Assembly (NCBI GenBank): GCA_023437305.1
Contig: JAEZGN010000023.1
Span: 434,001-498,000 of the forward strand
Direction: 5' to 3'
Source: Bacteroidota bacterium
GTDB taxonomy: Bacteria; Bacteroidota; Bacteroidia; Bacteroidales; Dysgonomonadaceae
DNA length: 64,000 nt
The notes beneath the pieces are model-generated. The model was not told the DNA's origin. It saw only the letters and a list, made by a program, of their open reading frames with translations, and ran no database searches. The position numbers and the translations under genes were made by a program. Every line of letters starts with the position of its first letter. The stretch's first letter is position 1. Shown piece after piece: positions 33,805-42,387 of this stretch.

Positions 33805-35523
33805 ATGGAACACACAATTATACCTTATTTTATTAAAGCTTCTATATCGTTAGCTTTATTTTATGGCTTATATATGTTGCTGTTAAGAAAGGATACTTTT
33901 TTCCGCCTGAGGAGATTTTATTTCCTTTTTTCAATTGCTTTTTCATTACTATTTCCTTTTTTGATGATTGAAGTGACGCCTAAGGAAGAGGTTCCTGTCC
34001 AGATACCGGCATATTGGCTTTCGCAAATAGAGGTATCGGCAATGCCCGCACAACAGGTTTCGGTGATCGATTGGAAACTGATTGCTTTATTTGCAATAGG
34101 AGCAGTATCTCTGATTTATGCGTTGCGATTTATAATGCAATTATTTTGTATACTAAAGTTGAAGGTCGGTCATGATTCTGAAAAATTGGATACATGTTGT
34201 ATTGTAAAAATAAAAGATAGGAAAATCTCGCCATTCTCATTTTTTAGATGGATTTTTATCGGCTCTCAAATTGATGAGGAGGAAAAATTGAAAGAGATTA
34301 TAGCTCATGAGATGGTTCATGTCAGGCAATTACACTCTGTAGATGTATTACTAGCCGAAGTCTTGTGTGTATTCTTCTGGTGGAATCCTTTTGTATGGCT
34401 TCTGAAAAAGGAAATAAAAATAAATCTTGAATATTTGGCAGATGAAGGGGTGTTGAATGAAGGTTTCAGTCCCAAAGAATACCAATATATATTACTGCAA
34501 GTATCAAACGTAAATACCGGTATACCAATTATAAATAATTTTAATGTTTCACAATTAAAAAAACGAATTACGATGATGAATAAAAATAGAACATCGCTAG
34601 GTAAAGCAACTAAATATTTGTTGCTTGTACCGGTTGTTTTTGTTTTGCTATTAGGAAATGCTGTGCAGGCTTCGCCGGATATAGCAGATATGATAACTGT
34701 GCCGTTTATTAGTGACGGGCAACAAGTGCCTCAGAAAAAAGGGGATGTGTATGTGGTTGTAGACAAAATGCCCGAATTTCCGGGAGGTGTGAAGGCTCAG
34801 CAAAGATTTATTGGGGAAAATTTGAAGTATCCTGTTGAGGCCCAAGAGAAAGGGATAGAAGGGCGTGTAACTGTACGTTATATAGTTAGAAGTACAGGGG
34901 ATATTACCGATATAGAGGTTATAAGAGGTATTCATCCGTCCTTGGATAAAGAAGCTGTTCGAATTGTGCAGGCTATGCCTAAATGGACTCCCGGAAAGCA
35001 AAATGGAAAAGCTGTTGATGTGTACTATACATTACCTTTGATATTCAAAATATCAGGCAGTAAGAAAAATTTTTCGGAGGGAGAAAAAGATAAAGATGTT
35101 ATGGTTGTCGTCGGATATGGAACACCCAAAAAAGAAGGCATTACATTGAAAGAAGGAGGTTCTGATTCATCTGTAGATCACCCTTTCATTACTGTAGAAG
35201 ATATGCCTGTTTTTCCGGGAGGAGAGACGGCGATGCAGAAGTTCATAGCAGATAATCTTAAATATCCCCAATCTGCACAAAAAACAGGTATGCAGGGGCG
35301 TGTAACTATTCGCTTCATAGTGGGTAAAACAGGTGAGATCTCAGATGTAAGAGTTATTAGAGGTATTGATCCTGACTGTGATGCAGAGGCTGTAAGGGTG
35401 ATTAAAACTATGCCAAACTGGACTCCGGGCAAGCAGAATGGAATAGCTGTACCTGTGTATTTTACATTGCCGATTGTATATAGACTTAAAAAAGATACTG
35501 TAGTAAACACAACAAAGAAATAG
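33805..35523 (+). CDS. M56 family (BlaR1-like) membrane metallopeptidase with two TonB_C domains
   Basis: A 572-residue membrane protein. Four helices frame the M56 domain (about 1-285), with the zinc motif HEMVH (168-172) and downstream EYLADEGVL. A helix near 270-290 leads out of the membrane. Where BlaR1 has a beta-lactam sensor, this protein has two copies of a TonB C-terminal domain (about 317-415 and 460-565), each beginning with MPxFPGG and ending PxWTPGKQNG. The linker contains VVVGYG (434-439), a SusC-like sequence. It is presumed to cleave or trigger cleavage of the upstream BlaI-type repressor in response to an envelope signal. Confidence 0.92.
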   Translation: MEHTIIPYFIKASISLALFYGLYMLLLRKDTFFRLRRFYFLFSIAFSLLFPFLMIEVTPKEEVPVQIPAYWLSQIEVSAMPAQQVSVIDWKLIALFAIGAVSLIYALRFIMQLFCILKLKVGHDSEKLDTCCIVKIKDRKISPFSFFRWIFIGSQIDEEEKLKEIIAHEMVHVRQLHSVDVLLAEVLCVFFWWNPFVWLLKKEIKINLEYLADEGVLNEGFSPKEYQYILLQVSNVNTGIPIINNFNVSQLKKRITMMNKNRTSLGKATKYLLLVPVVFVLLLGNAVQASPDIADMITVPFISDGQQVPQKKGDVYVVVDKMPEFPGGVKAQQRFIGENLKYPVEAQEKGIEGRVTVRYIVRSTGDITDIEVIRGIHPSLDKEAVRIVQAMPKWTPGKQNGKAVDVYYTLPLIFKISGSKKNFSEGEKDKDVMVVVGYGTPKKEGITLKEGGSDSSVDHPFITVEDMPVFPGGETAMQKFIADNLKYPQSAQKTGMQGRVTIRFIVGKTGEISDVRVIRGIDPDCDAEAVRVIKTMPNWTPGKQNGIAVPVYFTLPIVYRLKKDTVVNTTKK

Positions 35524-35535
35524 CAGATTTTTTCT

Positions 35536-35586
35536 CAAGATTATATAGAGGCTAGGTGATAGTATAGCCTACCTCTATTAATCTTG
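35536..35586 (+). other. Long intercistronic hairpin between M56 and TPR genes
   Basis: Nineteen base pairs with two single-base bulges: CAAGATTA pairs with TAATCTTG, ATAGAGG with CCTCTAT (written on the outer strand as read inward), and TAGG with CCTA, around an 11-base loop. No T-run follows on the + strand. It probably separates or stabilises the two mRNA segments. Confidence 0.65.
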
Positions 35587-35604
35587 AATTGCAAAAGATA
35601 ATCT

Positions 35605-36903
35605 ATGAAAAAGACCTTGATACTCCTTTCTTTTTTAATTGTGCATTCTGTTTTGTTTTCTCAAACTGTAGAAAATGAACTGGAAACTTACATTCAAAAT
35701 TTTCAATACCAAAAAGCGTTGGAGTATATTTCCGATCAAGAACCTTCGGCGTATCTACAGTTTCAGGAAGCCATGTGTCATAAAGCTCTGGGTAATTATT
35801 TGAAATCAATCGATATTTTAAGAAGACTATCTGCGGATAATCCTGAAAACGTTCGTGTCAAATCTGAATTGGCAAATTGCTTTGCGATAACAGGACGGAG
35901 ACAGGCAGGGATAGATTGTTATGATGATCTCATTCGTTTGGATTCAACGAATTTATATTATAAAATACAAAAAGCTGAACTGTTATTCCAACAGACGAAG
36001 TATGAAAAAGCCTTGTGTTTGTTTAAAGAGATATACGGTCGCAATAATTCTCCTAATACTTTGACTCAGATCGCTCAGTGTTTTGAGAAGATGAATCAAG
36101 CTGATAGCGCTATGATGTACTTCAAAGCGGCGTGGGATACTAATCCCTCTGATAGTTATTCTGCGGCAAGTCTTGTCAACCTGTGCTTGAAATCTGATCG
36201 TAGCCTTGAGGCTTTAGCTTACTCTACAGCGTATCTTGAAAAAGACAGTACGGATCAGCAGATGAATTTGTTGAATGCGTTGACATACTATGTGATGGAT
36301 AACTATGAGGAAGCTATCTCCCGATTTAAAAAGTGTTACGAAGCAGGAGACTCCTCACTTATTGTCAATCGTAGTCTTGGGATTTCTTACTATTCATTAA
36401 AGGAGAATTACGAAGCTGAAATCTTTTTGGATAAAGCATTTCGTCAAGATACTACCAATAATAATGTACTCTATTGCCTTGCTGTGAGTTCGAATGAATT
36501 GGCAGATCATAAAAAGGCAATACCCTTGTTTCGGAAGTTGTTGGATAGGATAATTCCTCCTGATCTGACTTTGTATCTTTATTATAAAGGATTGGCCTCT
36601 GCTTATGATAAGGGCTCTCACTTCGAAGATGCTATAGGAGCGTATAAAAAGGCGTTGGAATATGCCGGGACTAATCAGAAAATGACAATAAATTTTGCGA
36701 TAGGTCAATTGTACGAAAATCAGGTAAAAGATAGTTCGAACGCTCTTATATACTATCAGAATTATAGACACGATTTGAACGAATACCTAGAAGGTCTGAT
36801 AAGAAAAAATGAAACAGATGAAAATGTTGACGATACGAAGAAGCGACTGAAATATTTAGATGAACATATCAAAGAATTAACAAAAGCGATGTCTGTCAAT
36901 TAG
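35605..36903 (+). CDS. Secreted tetratricopeptide-repeat protein
   Basis: A 432-residue protein with a signal peptide (1-19, LIVHSVLFSQ). It is almost wholly TPR-like helical repeats (about ten units), with signature runs such as YLKSIDILRRLSADNPENV, YEKALCLFKEIYGRN and FEDAIGAYKKALEYAGTNQ. It is predicted to be periplasmic and to hold protein partners. It follows the BlaI-M56 pair after a hairpin, so it may be the effector or an adaptor of that sensor; this is inference. Its stop codon overlaps the recG stop. Confidence 0.88.
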   Translation: MKKTLILLSFLIVHSVLFSQTVENELETYIQNFQYQKALEYISDQEPSAYLQFQEAMCHKALGNYLKSIDILRRLSADNPENVRVKSELANCFAITGRRQAGIDCYDDLIRLDSTNLYYKIQKAELLFQQTKYEKALCLFKEIYGRNNSPNTLTQIAQCFEKMNQADSAMMYFKAAWDTNPSDSYSAASLVNLCLKSDRSLEALAYSTAYLEKDSTDQQMNLLNALTYYVMDNYEEAISRFKKCYEAGDSSLIVNRSLGISYYSLKENYEAEIFLDKAFRQDTTNNNVLYCLAVSSNELADHKKAIPLFRKLLDRIIPPDLTLYLYYKGLASAYDKGSHFEDAIGAYKKALEYAGTNQKMTINFAIGQLYENQVKDSSNALIYYQNYRHDLNEYLEGLIRKNETDENVDDTKKRLKYLDEHIKELTKAMSVN

Positions 36904-38996
36904 CTGATCAAACCCCAGTTGTACTTGTTGCCACCTAGTTTGCGTAATTGCCTCTTTAATAATAGACTGTCAGGCTTTTCCATTTGCGGATCTTCATCCA
37001 GTACTTTTTGGGCGACTTCACGTGCATATTGCAGTATCTCCCCGTCTCGTACAAGATTTGCTATCCGCAGGTTGAAGGGGATACCGCTTTGTTGAGTTCC
37101 TTCCAGATCGCCCGGGCCTCTTAGCTTTAGGTCGGCTTCGGCTATTTCAAAGCCGTCATTGCTTTCTACCATTATGTCGATGCGCTTCCGTGTGTCAGCG
37201 GATAGCTCGTAAGGCGTCACCAGAATACAATATGATTGGTCTGCTCCACGACCAACACGCCCTCGTAATTGGTGCAGCTGTGATAGCCCGAAGCGTTGAG
37301 CCGATTCTATAACCATTACAGACGCATTTGGTACATTTACACCTACTTCAATAACGGTAGTAGCTACCATTATCTGAGCCTCATTGGTTACAAAGCGTTG
37401 CATTTCTGCATCTTTTTCTTTGGGCTTCATCTTGCCATGAACCTTGCAGATTGTATACTCGGGGAAGATTTCTTTTATATGCTCAAATCCCTCTTCGAGA
37501 TTCTTTAGGTCGAGTTTCTCACTTTCTTCTATCAGTGGATACACTATATATACTTGCCTGCCTTCTTGCAATTGTCTGCGAATGGACTCATATAAAGCCC
37601 CTCGTTTTTTATCATACTGATGAATTGTTTGTATCGGTTTGCGTCCCGGAGGGAGTTCGTCTATTACCGAAACGTCCAGATCTCCATATATGGTCATTGC
37701 CAGAGTGCGGGGAATGGGTGTCGCAGTCATTACCAATATATGTGGAGGGTTTACATTTTTTGACCATAACTTGGCCCGTTGTGCTACTCCAAAGCGATGT
37801 TGCTCGTCAATAACCACTAAGCCTAAGTTTGAAAACTGTACGGTATCTTCTATAAGGGCATGTGTGCCAATTAATATTTGAAGGTCTCCCGTCAATAGAG
37901 CATTGTGTATACGTTCCCTATCCGATTTTTTTGTTGAGCCGGTCAGTAATTCTACATTTACATCAAGCCCTGCTAAGGCTTCTGTGATTGTTTGGTAATG
38001 CTGAGTTGCCAATATTTCCGTTGGAGCCATGAGGGCTGCTTGGAAGTTGTTGTCCAACGCAATTAGCATAAGCATAAGTGCTACAAGTGTCTTACCACTG
38101 CCAACATCTCCTTGCAGTAAGCGATTCATTTGTTCGCCGGTAGCCATATCTTGTCTGATCTCTTTTATGATTCGTTTTTGAGCATTGGTCAAAGGAAAGG
38201 GTAGATTCTCATCATAAAACCTATTGAGGTAATCGCCTACCTTAGAAAAAACGAATCCTTTTAACTTTGACTTTCTGTCGGCAGTATATCTTAGAATGTT
38301 TAGTTGAATATAAAATAACTCCTCAAACTTTAATCTGTATTGTGCTTCTCGTAACAACGCCGTACTCTCCGGAAAATGAATATTGCGCATAGCACTTTTT
38401 AACCCCATCAAGCGAGCTTCGTTGATGATGCTGTCCGGTAGCGTTTCGGGTAAGCTTCTTACGACTGAAGAAAATGCGGCCGCCATTATTTTCTGAATTG
38501 CTTTTGAGTTCAGATAATGGTTTTTCATTTTCTCTGTTGTGTTGTAATAAGGCATCAAGCCTGTAGGACGTTCTTCTTCACTGATATATGGATCAATATC
38601 CGGGTGTGGAATGTTAAATTTGTCTCCAAAAAGTGTTGGTTTGCCGAAGACAATATAGGGTAAGTTCACTTTATATTTGTCCGTAATGAACTTTGCTCCT
38701 TGAAACCATACCAGATCAATAAATCCTGTGCCATCAGTAAAATGTGCTACGAGCCTTTTTTTTCTGCCTTCACCGAATGTTTCAAAAGCTGTAATCCTTC
38801 CTCTTATTTGTATATATGGCATATTGCCGTCTATCTCGTGTATAAAATAGATACGGCTGCGGTCTATATATTTGTAGGGAAAATAATATAGTAAATCTTC
38901 AACCGAAAATACATTTATTTCCTTGTTGAGTATTTCGGCCTTCTTGGGGCCTACTCCTGCCAGGTATTTTATATCTGTTTGAAAAGGATCTGTCAT
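36900..38996 (-). CDS. recG: ATP-dependent DNA helicase RecG
   Basis: A 698-residue branch-migration helicase that reverses stalled forks and processes Holliday junctions. It has an N-terminal wedge/OB domain, Walker A GDVGSGKT (near residue 295), motif II DEQH with FGVAQRAKLW, ATPIPRTLAM, and the C-terminal helicase blocks ATTVIEVGVNVPNA and LRGRVGRG. Length matches the family. It converges on and overlaps the TPR gene by 4 bases. Confidence 0.97.
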   Translation of the reverse strand: MTDPFQTDIKYLAGVGPKKAEILNKEINVFSVEDLLYYFPYKYIDRSRIYFIHEIDGNMPYIQIRGRITAFETFGEGRKKRLVAHFTDGTGFIDLVWFQGAKFITDKYKVNLPYIVFGKPTLFGDKFNIPHPDIDPYISEEERPTGLMPYYNTTEKMKNHYLNSKAIQKIMAAAFSSVVRSLPETLPDSIINEARLMGLKSAMRNIHFPESTALLREAQYRLKFEELFYIQLNILRYTADRKSKLKGFVFSKVGDYLNRFYDENLPFPLTNAQKRIIKEIRQDMATGEQMNRLLQGDVGSGKTLVALMLMLIALDNNFQAALMAPTEILATQHYQTITEALAGLDVNVELLTGSTKKSDRERIHNALLTGDLQILIGTHALIEDTVQFSNLGLVVIDEQHRFGVAQRAKLWSKNVNPPHILVMTATPIPRTLAMTIYGDLDVSVIDELPPGRKPIQTIHQYDKKRGALYESIRRQLQEGRQVYIVYPLIEESEKLDLKNLEEGFEHIKEIFPEYTICKVHGKMKPKEKDAEMQRFVTNEAQIMVATTVIEVGVNVPNASVMVIESAQRFGLSQLHQLRGRVGRGADQSYCILVTPYELSADTRKRIDIMVESNDGFEIAEADLKLRGPGDLEGTQQSGIPFNLRIANLVRDGEILQYAREVAQKVLDEDPQMEKPDSLLLKRQLRKLGGNKYNWGLIS

Positions 38997-39282
38997 CTTT
39001 CGGTTTAATGCGTAATGCTTAAATTCAAATAAAGTTAGCTTTCTGTTATTTTTGTTCTACGAAGATAATAAATAAAAATGTTTTGCTGTCAAGAGGAGGT
39101 TGTTATTGCCTGTTGGGAAAATAATGTTTAATGTGTCTCTTTTTATAAAAGATGAATTTTTATTAAAAAAATTAAATTAAAAAAAGTGAAGGTTAAAATC
39201 GCGCGGCTTGTTCGATTGTTTTTAGTCTCATGTGATGTCATATTTAAATAATAACGAAAGTAAATGTTAATTAACATTTGTG

Positions 39283-39316
39283 TTTGTCGATATTCTTAGA
39301 ATGCTCTGTATATTTG
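39283..39316 (+). promoter_or_regulatory. Promoter of the ROK/amino-sugar genes
   Basis: TTTG (39283-39286), a 22-base spacer and an exact TATATTTG (39309-39316). The predicted leader to the ROK start is about 120 bases. Confidence 0.5.
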
Positions 39317-39342
39317 TATTACCTGACGATTTATTATGAAAA

Positions 39343-39399
39343 ATGAGTAAAATAAGGATGTCCGGCAGCTTTGGTGATGATCACATGAATGAACATTAA
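39343..39399 (+). other. Possible 18-codon leader ORF before the ROK gene
   Basis: ATGAGTAAAATAAGG opens an ORF of 18 sense codons (MSKIRMSGSFGDDHMNEH) ending in TAA, about 20 bases after the predicted transcription start. A four-codon ORF (ATGAAAAATGAGTAA) overlaps it upstream. There is no run of a single amino acid, as in classic attenuators. It may be chance. Confidence 0.2.
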
Positions 39400-39445
39400 T
39401 TGTGTAATTGCATTATAATAATATAACAGGGGCATGTAGTTTATT

Positions 39446-40270
39446 ATGAGAATCGGAATAGATATAGGTGGGTCAAAAGTTCGTATGGCAGTAGTTGATG
39501 GAGGACAGATATATAAAAAAATAGAAGCCCCTACGAATGCTACAGAATCAGAGGAAGCCATCCTCTCTAACTTGTGTGATATGATCCGCAAGATAATGAA
39601 CTCAAATATTAGGGGAATTGGCATCGGAGTACCATCTGTGGTTGATGCAGAGCAGGGAATTGTATATAATGCTGTGAATATACCTTCATGGAAAAGGGTC
39701 TACCTGAAAGATGTTCTGGAAAAAGAATTCAGAATTCCTGTTTTTGTAAATAACGAGTCTAACTGTTTTGCTTTCGGCGAGCGTTATTATGGAGAAGGTA
39801 CAGCTTACCGGAATATTGTTTGTGTAACTCTCGGTACCGGGGTGGGAGCTGGAATTATAATCAATGACGTATTGTATAACGGAAATAATACCGGCGCCGG
39901 AGAAATAGGAAGTCTTCCTTATCTCGATGCCGATTATGAATATTATTGCAGTCGTAAATTTTTTGATCGTAATAATATTTCTGGTCGCGATGCTTTAAAC
40001 ATGGCTTTGATTGGAGATACTCAGATGATTTTACTTTGGGAAGAGTTTGGCAAACATATAGGCAAATTGATAAATGCGATTTTGTTTACTTACGATCCGC
40101 AGGCTATAATATTGGGAGGAGGGCTCTCGGCAGGATATCAGCTGTTTTCCGAGAAAATGTTTGAAGTGATTGCTACCTTTCCTTATCCTGAAACAATAAA
40201 GAGAATGAAAATTTTACTATCTCGTAAAGAAGACATATACTTACTTGGAGCAGCTGCTTTAGTTGTTTGA
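39446..40270 (+). CDS. ROK family sugar kinase (zinc-motif-less)
   Basis: A 274-residue ROK protein without an HTH domain, so a kinase rather than a repressor. The ATP phosphate-1 loop GIDIGGSKVRMAVV (residues 4-17), the sugar-binding FVNNESNCFAFGE (catalytic-region Asp is Glu-Ser-Asn here) and VTLGTGVGAGIII are seen. The usual GEIGH with a CxCGxxGC zinc cluster is replaced by GEIGSLPYLDADYEYYCS. The neighbours suggest a hexose or N-acetylhexosamine kinase; glucokinase is the alternative. It is followed 45 bases later by the NagB-PIG-L fusion gene. Confidence 0.85.
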   Translation: MRIGIDIGGSKVRMAVVDGGQIYKKIEAPTNATESEEAILSNLCDMIRKIMNSNIRGIGIGVPSVVDAEQGIVYNAVNIPSWKRVYLKDVLEKEFRIPVFVNNESNCFAFGERYYGEGTAYRNIVCVTLGTGVGAGIIINDVLYNGNNTGAGEIGSLPYLDADYEYYCSRKFFDRNNISGRDALNMALIGDTQMILLWEEFGKHIGKLINAILFTYDPQAIILGGGLSAGYQLFSEKMFEVIATFPYPETIKRMKILLSRKEDIYLLGAAALVV

Positions 40271-40315
40271 TTTTTATAATAAATATTTACCTAGAACCAT
40301 TAATAAATTTTTAAC

Positions 40316-42298
40316 ATGAGATTGGATTTAAGTTCGCAAATCGTATTAGATCGGGTGTCACCACGATATTATCGTCCCGAAAATGAATTTGAGCTTTCTG
40401 CTTTAACTCGTTTCGAGAAAGTACCGACCCAGATATATGAATCTTCAGTAGAGGCTTCGATAAGCATCGCTAGAGATATTGCGCAGAAGATTAAAAGCAA
40501 AACTATTGCCGGACAAAAATTTGTTTTGGCACTTCCCGGAGGGCATTCACCTCAAACTATTTATCAAGAACTTATACGTTTGCATAAAGAAAACGGACTA
40601 AGTTTTAAAGATGTTGTAATATTCAATATCTACGAATTTTATCCGCTTGCACCTCAATCTAATAGTAACCTGAAACTACTGAAAGAGTCTTTCTTGGATT
40701 ACATAGATATTGATCTGAATAATGTATATTCTCCTGATGGGCAAGTGCGCAAAGAGGAAATATTGAATTACTGTAAAGCCTACGAGCAGACTATACAAAA
40801 TGTTGGAGGAATCGATTATTTGTTGTTGGGATTAGGACGTGCCGGTAATATAGGAATCAATATTGCAGGATCGAGTATGAACTCAAATACTCGTTTAGTC
40901 TTGTTAGACCAACAATCGCGAAAAGAAGCAATAAATACATTCGGTTCTTTGGAACAAGTGCCTCCTAGTGCTGTTACTATGGGACTTTCGTCTATTATGA
41001 AGGCTCGTGAGATAGCTCTTATCGCTTGGGGTGAGGATAAAGCAAAAGGTATAAAGGATGTGGTAGAGGGTCCGGTTTCAGAATCTGTTCCCGCTTCGTG
41101 TCTTCAAGCTCACCCAAATGCAAATGTACATATCGATCTGAATGCGGCATTTAGTCTGACCCGTATAAACCAACCTTGGCTGGTAACAAGCTGTGAGTGG
41201 ACAAGTAAGCTTATTCGTAGAGCTATTGTTTGGCTTTGCTTCAAAGTGAATAAACCGATCTTGAAATTAACGAATAAAGATTATCAAGATAATAGCCTCG
41301 AAGAGTTACTGGCGCTATACGGTTCTGCTTACAATGTAAATATTAAGATATTTAACGACCTTCAACATACAATTACCGGTTGGCCGGGAGGTAAGCCAAA
41401 TGCTGATGACACCAATCGCCCAGAGCGAGCAACTCCATATCCGAAAAAAGTGATCGTTTTCAGTCCGCATCCCGATGATGATGTAATCTCTATGGGAGGA
41501 ACATTCAAACGTCTTGTTGACCAGAAACACGATGTACATGTTGCATATCAGACCTCAGGTAATATTGCGGTGGGCGATGAAGAAGTTATTCGTTATGTTT
41601 CTTTCTTAGAAGATGTAAGAAAAAAATACGATCCGAATAATGAGGTGCTGAAGAAAAAATATGCTGATGTTTTGCAGTTTTTATTGCAAGATAAGAAAGA
41701 AGGAGATGTTGATACAGCAGATATTCTTTTCATGAAAGGACATATCCGCCGTCAGGAAGCTACAACAGCTTGCCGTTATGTGGGAGTAGAGCCTGAGAAC
41801 GTTACATTCTTAGATCTTCCATTTTATGAGACTGGTCGAGTGAAGAAAAACCCAATTTCAGAAGCGGATGTAGAGATTGTGAAAAACTATTTGATAAGTG
41901 TTAAGCCTCATCAAATATTTGTTGCCGGGGACTTGGCTGACCCGCATGGAACTCACAAAGTGTGTCTTGATGCTATATTAGCAGCTATTGACGAGCAAAA
42001 AGATGCAGAGTGGCTCAAAGAGTGTCGTATCTGGATGTATCGCGGTGCTTGGGCTGAGTGGGAGATTGACCATATTGAAATGGCTGTGCCTATCTCTCCC
42101 GAAGAGCTTCGTAAGAAGAGAAATGCGATCTTGAAACATCAGTCGCAAATGGAGAGTGCTCCGTTCTTGGGCAATGATGAGCGTCTTTTCTGGCAACGTT
42201 CCGAAGACAGAAACCGTGCTACAGCCGAATTGTACCGACAATTAGGATTGGCATCTTACGAAGCTATTGAAGCTTTTGTAGAATATCATCCTTTATAA
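40316..42298 (+). CDS. NagB-like pseudoenzyme domain fused to PIG-L deacetylase
   Basis: A 660-residue two-domain protein. Residues about 35-285 are a glucosamine-6-phosphate deaminase (NagB) fold, but the catalytic residues are gone. NMDEY is NIYEF (Asp to Y106), and GADGHIAFNEPGSS reads GRAGNIGINIAGSS (Asp to A176, His to N178, Glu to I183). Residues about 375-600 are a PIG-L/LmbE de-N-acetylase with zinc motif HPDDD (385-389) and later HGTH (544-547). The PIG-L half may deacetylate an N-acetylglucosaminyl compound, with the dead NagB half binding or sensing an amino-sugar phosphate. Its usual database name, glucosamine-6-phosphate deaminase, is doubtful here. Confidence 0.9.
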   Translation: MRLDLSSQIVLDRVSPRYYRPENEFELSALTRFEKVPTQIYESSVEASISIARDIAQKIKSKTIAGQKFVLALPGGHSPQTIYQELIRLHKENGLSFKDVVIFNIYEFYPLAPQSNSNLKLLKESFLDYIDIDLNNVYSPDGQVRKEEILNYCKAYEQTIQNVGGIDYLLLGLGRAGNIGINIAGSSMNSNTRLVLLDQQSRKEAINTFGSLEQVPPSAVTMGLSSIMKAREIALIAWGEDKAKGIKDVVEGPVSESVPASCLQAHPNANVHIDLNAAFSLTRINQPWLVTSCEWTSKLIRRAIVWLCFKVNKPILKLTNKDYQDNSLEELLALYGSAYNVNIKIFNDLQHTITGWPGGKPNADDTNRPERATPYPKKVIVFSPHPDDDVISMGGTFKRLVDQKHDVHVAYQTSGNIAVGDEEVIRYVSFLEDVRKKYDPNNEVLKKKYADVLQFLLQDKKEGDVDTADILFMKGHIRRQEATTACRYVGVEPENVTFLDLPFYETGRVKKNPISEADVEIVKNYLISVKPHQIFVAGDLADPHGTHKVCLDAILAAIDEQKDAEWLKECRIWMYRGAWAEWEIDHIEMAVPISPEELRKKRNAILKHQSQMESAPFLGNDERLFWQRSEDRNRATAELYRQLGLASYEAIEAFVEYHPL

Positions 42299-42312
42299 TA
42301 TCATTACGAAGA

Positions 42313-42357
42313 CAAACCTTTTAGTATCTTTGTACTAAAGGGTTTGCTTTGTTTTTT
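42313..42357 (+). terminator. Strong terminator between the fusion gene and nagB
   Basis: Fourteen-base arms CAAACCTTTTAGTA (42313-42326) and TACTAAAGGGTTTG (42333-42346) pair throughout (one G-T), followed by CTTTGTTTTTT. nagB starts only 31 bases later, so read-through or a promoter inside the T-rich tail is needed. Confidence 0.85.
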
Positions 42358-42387
42358 ATAAACTAACATATTTAAGATTTAATAATC

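Larger units (their letters stand above)
38997..39445. other. 449-base divergent region, recG/ROK
   Basis: It holds a candidate promoter for the ROK operon (39283-39316) and a leader of about 120 bases containing an 18-codon ORF. The recG side is AT-rich. TATCTTCG near 39057-39064 on the minus strand resembles a -7 box but has a mismatch. No RNA gene is seen. Confidence 0.55.
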
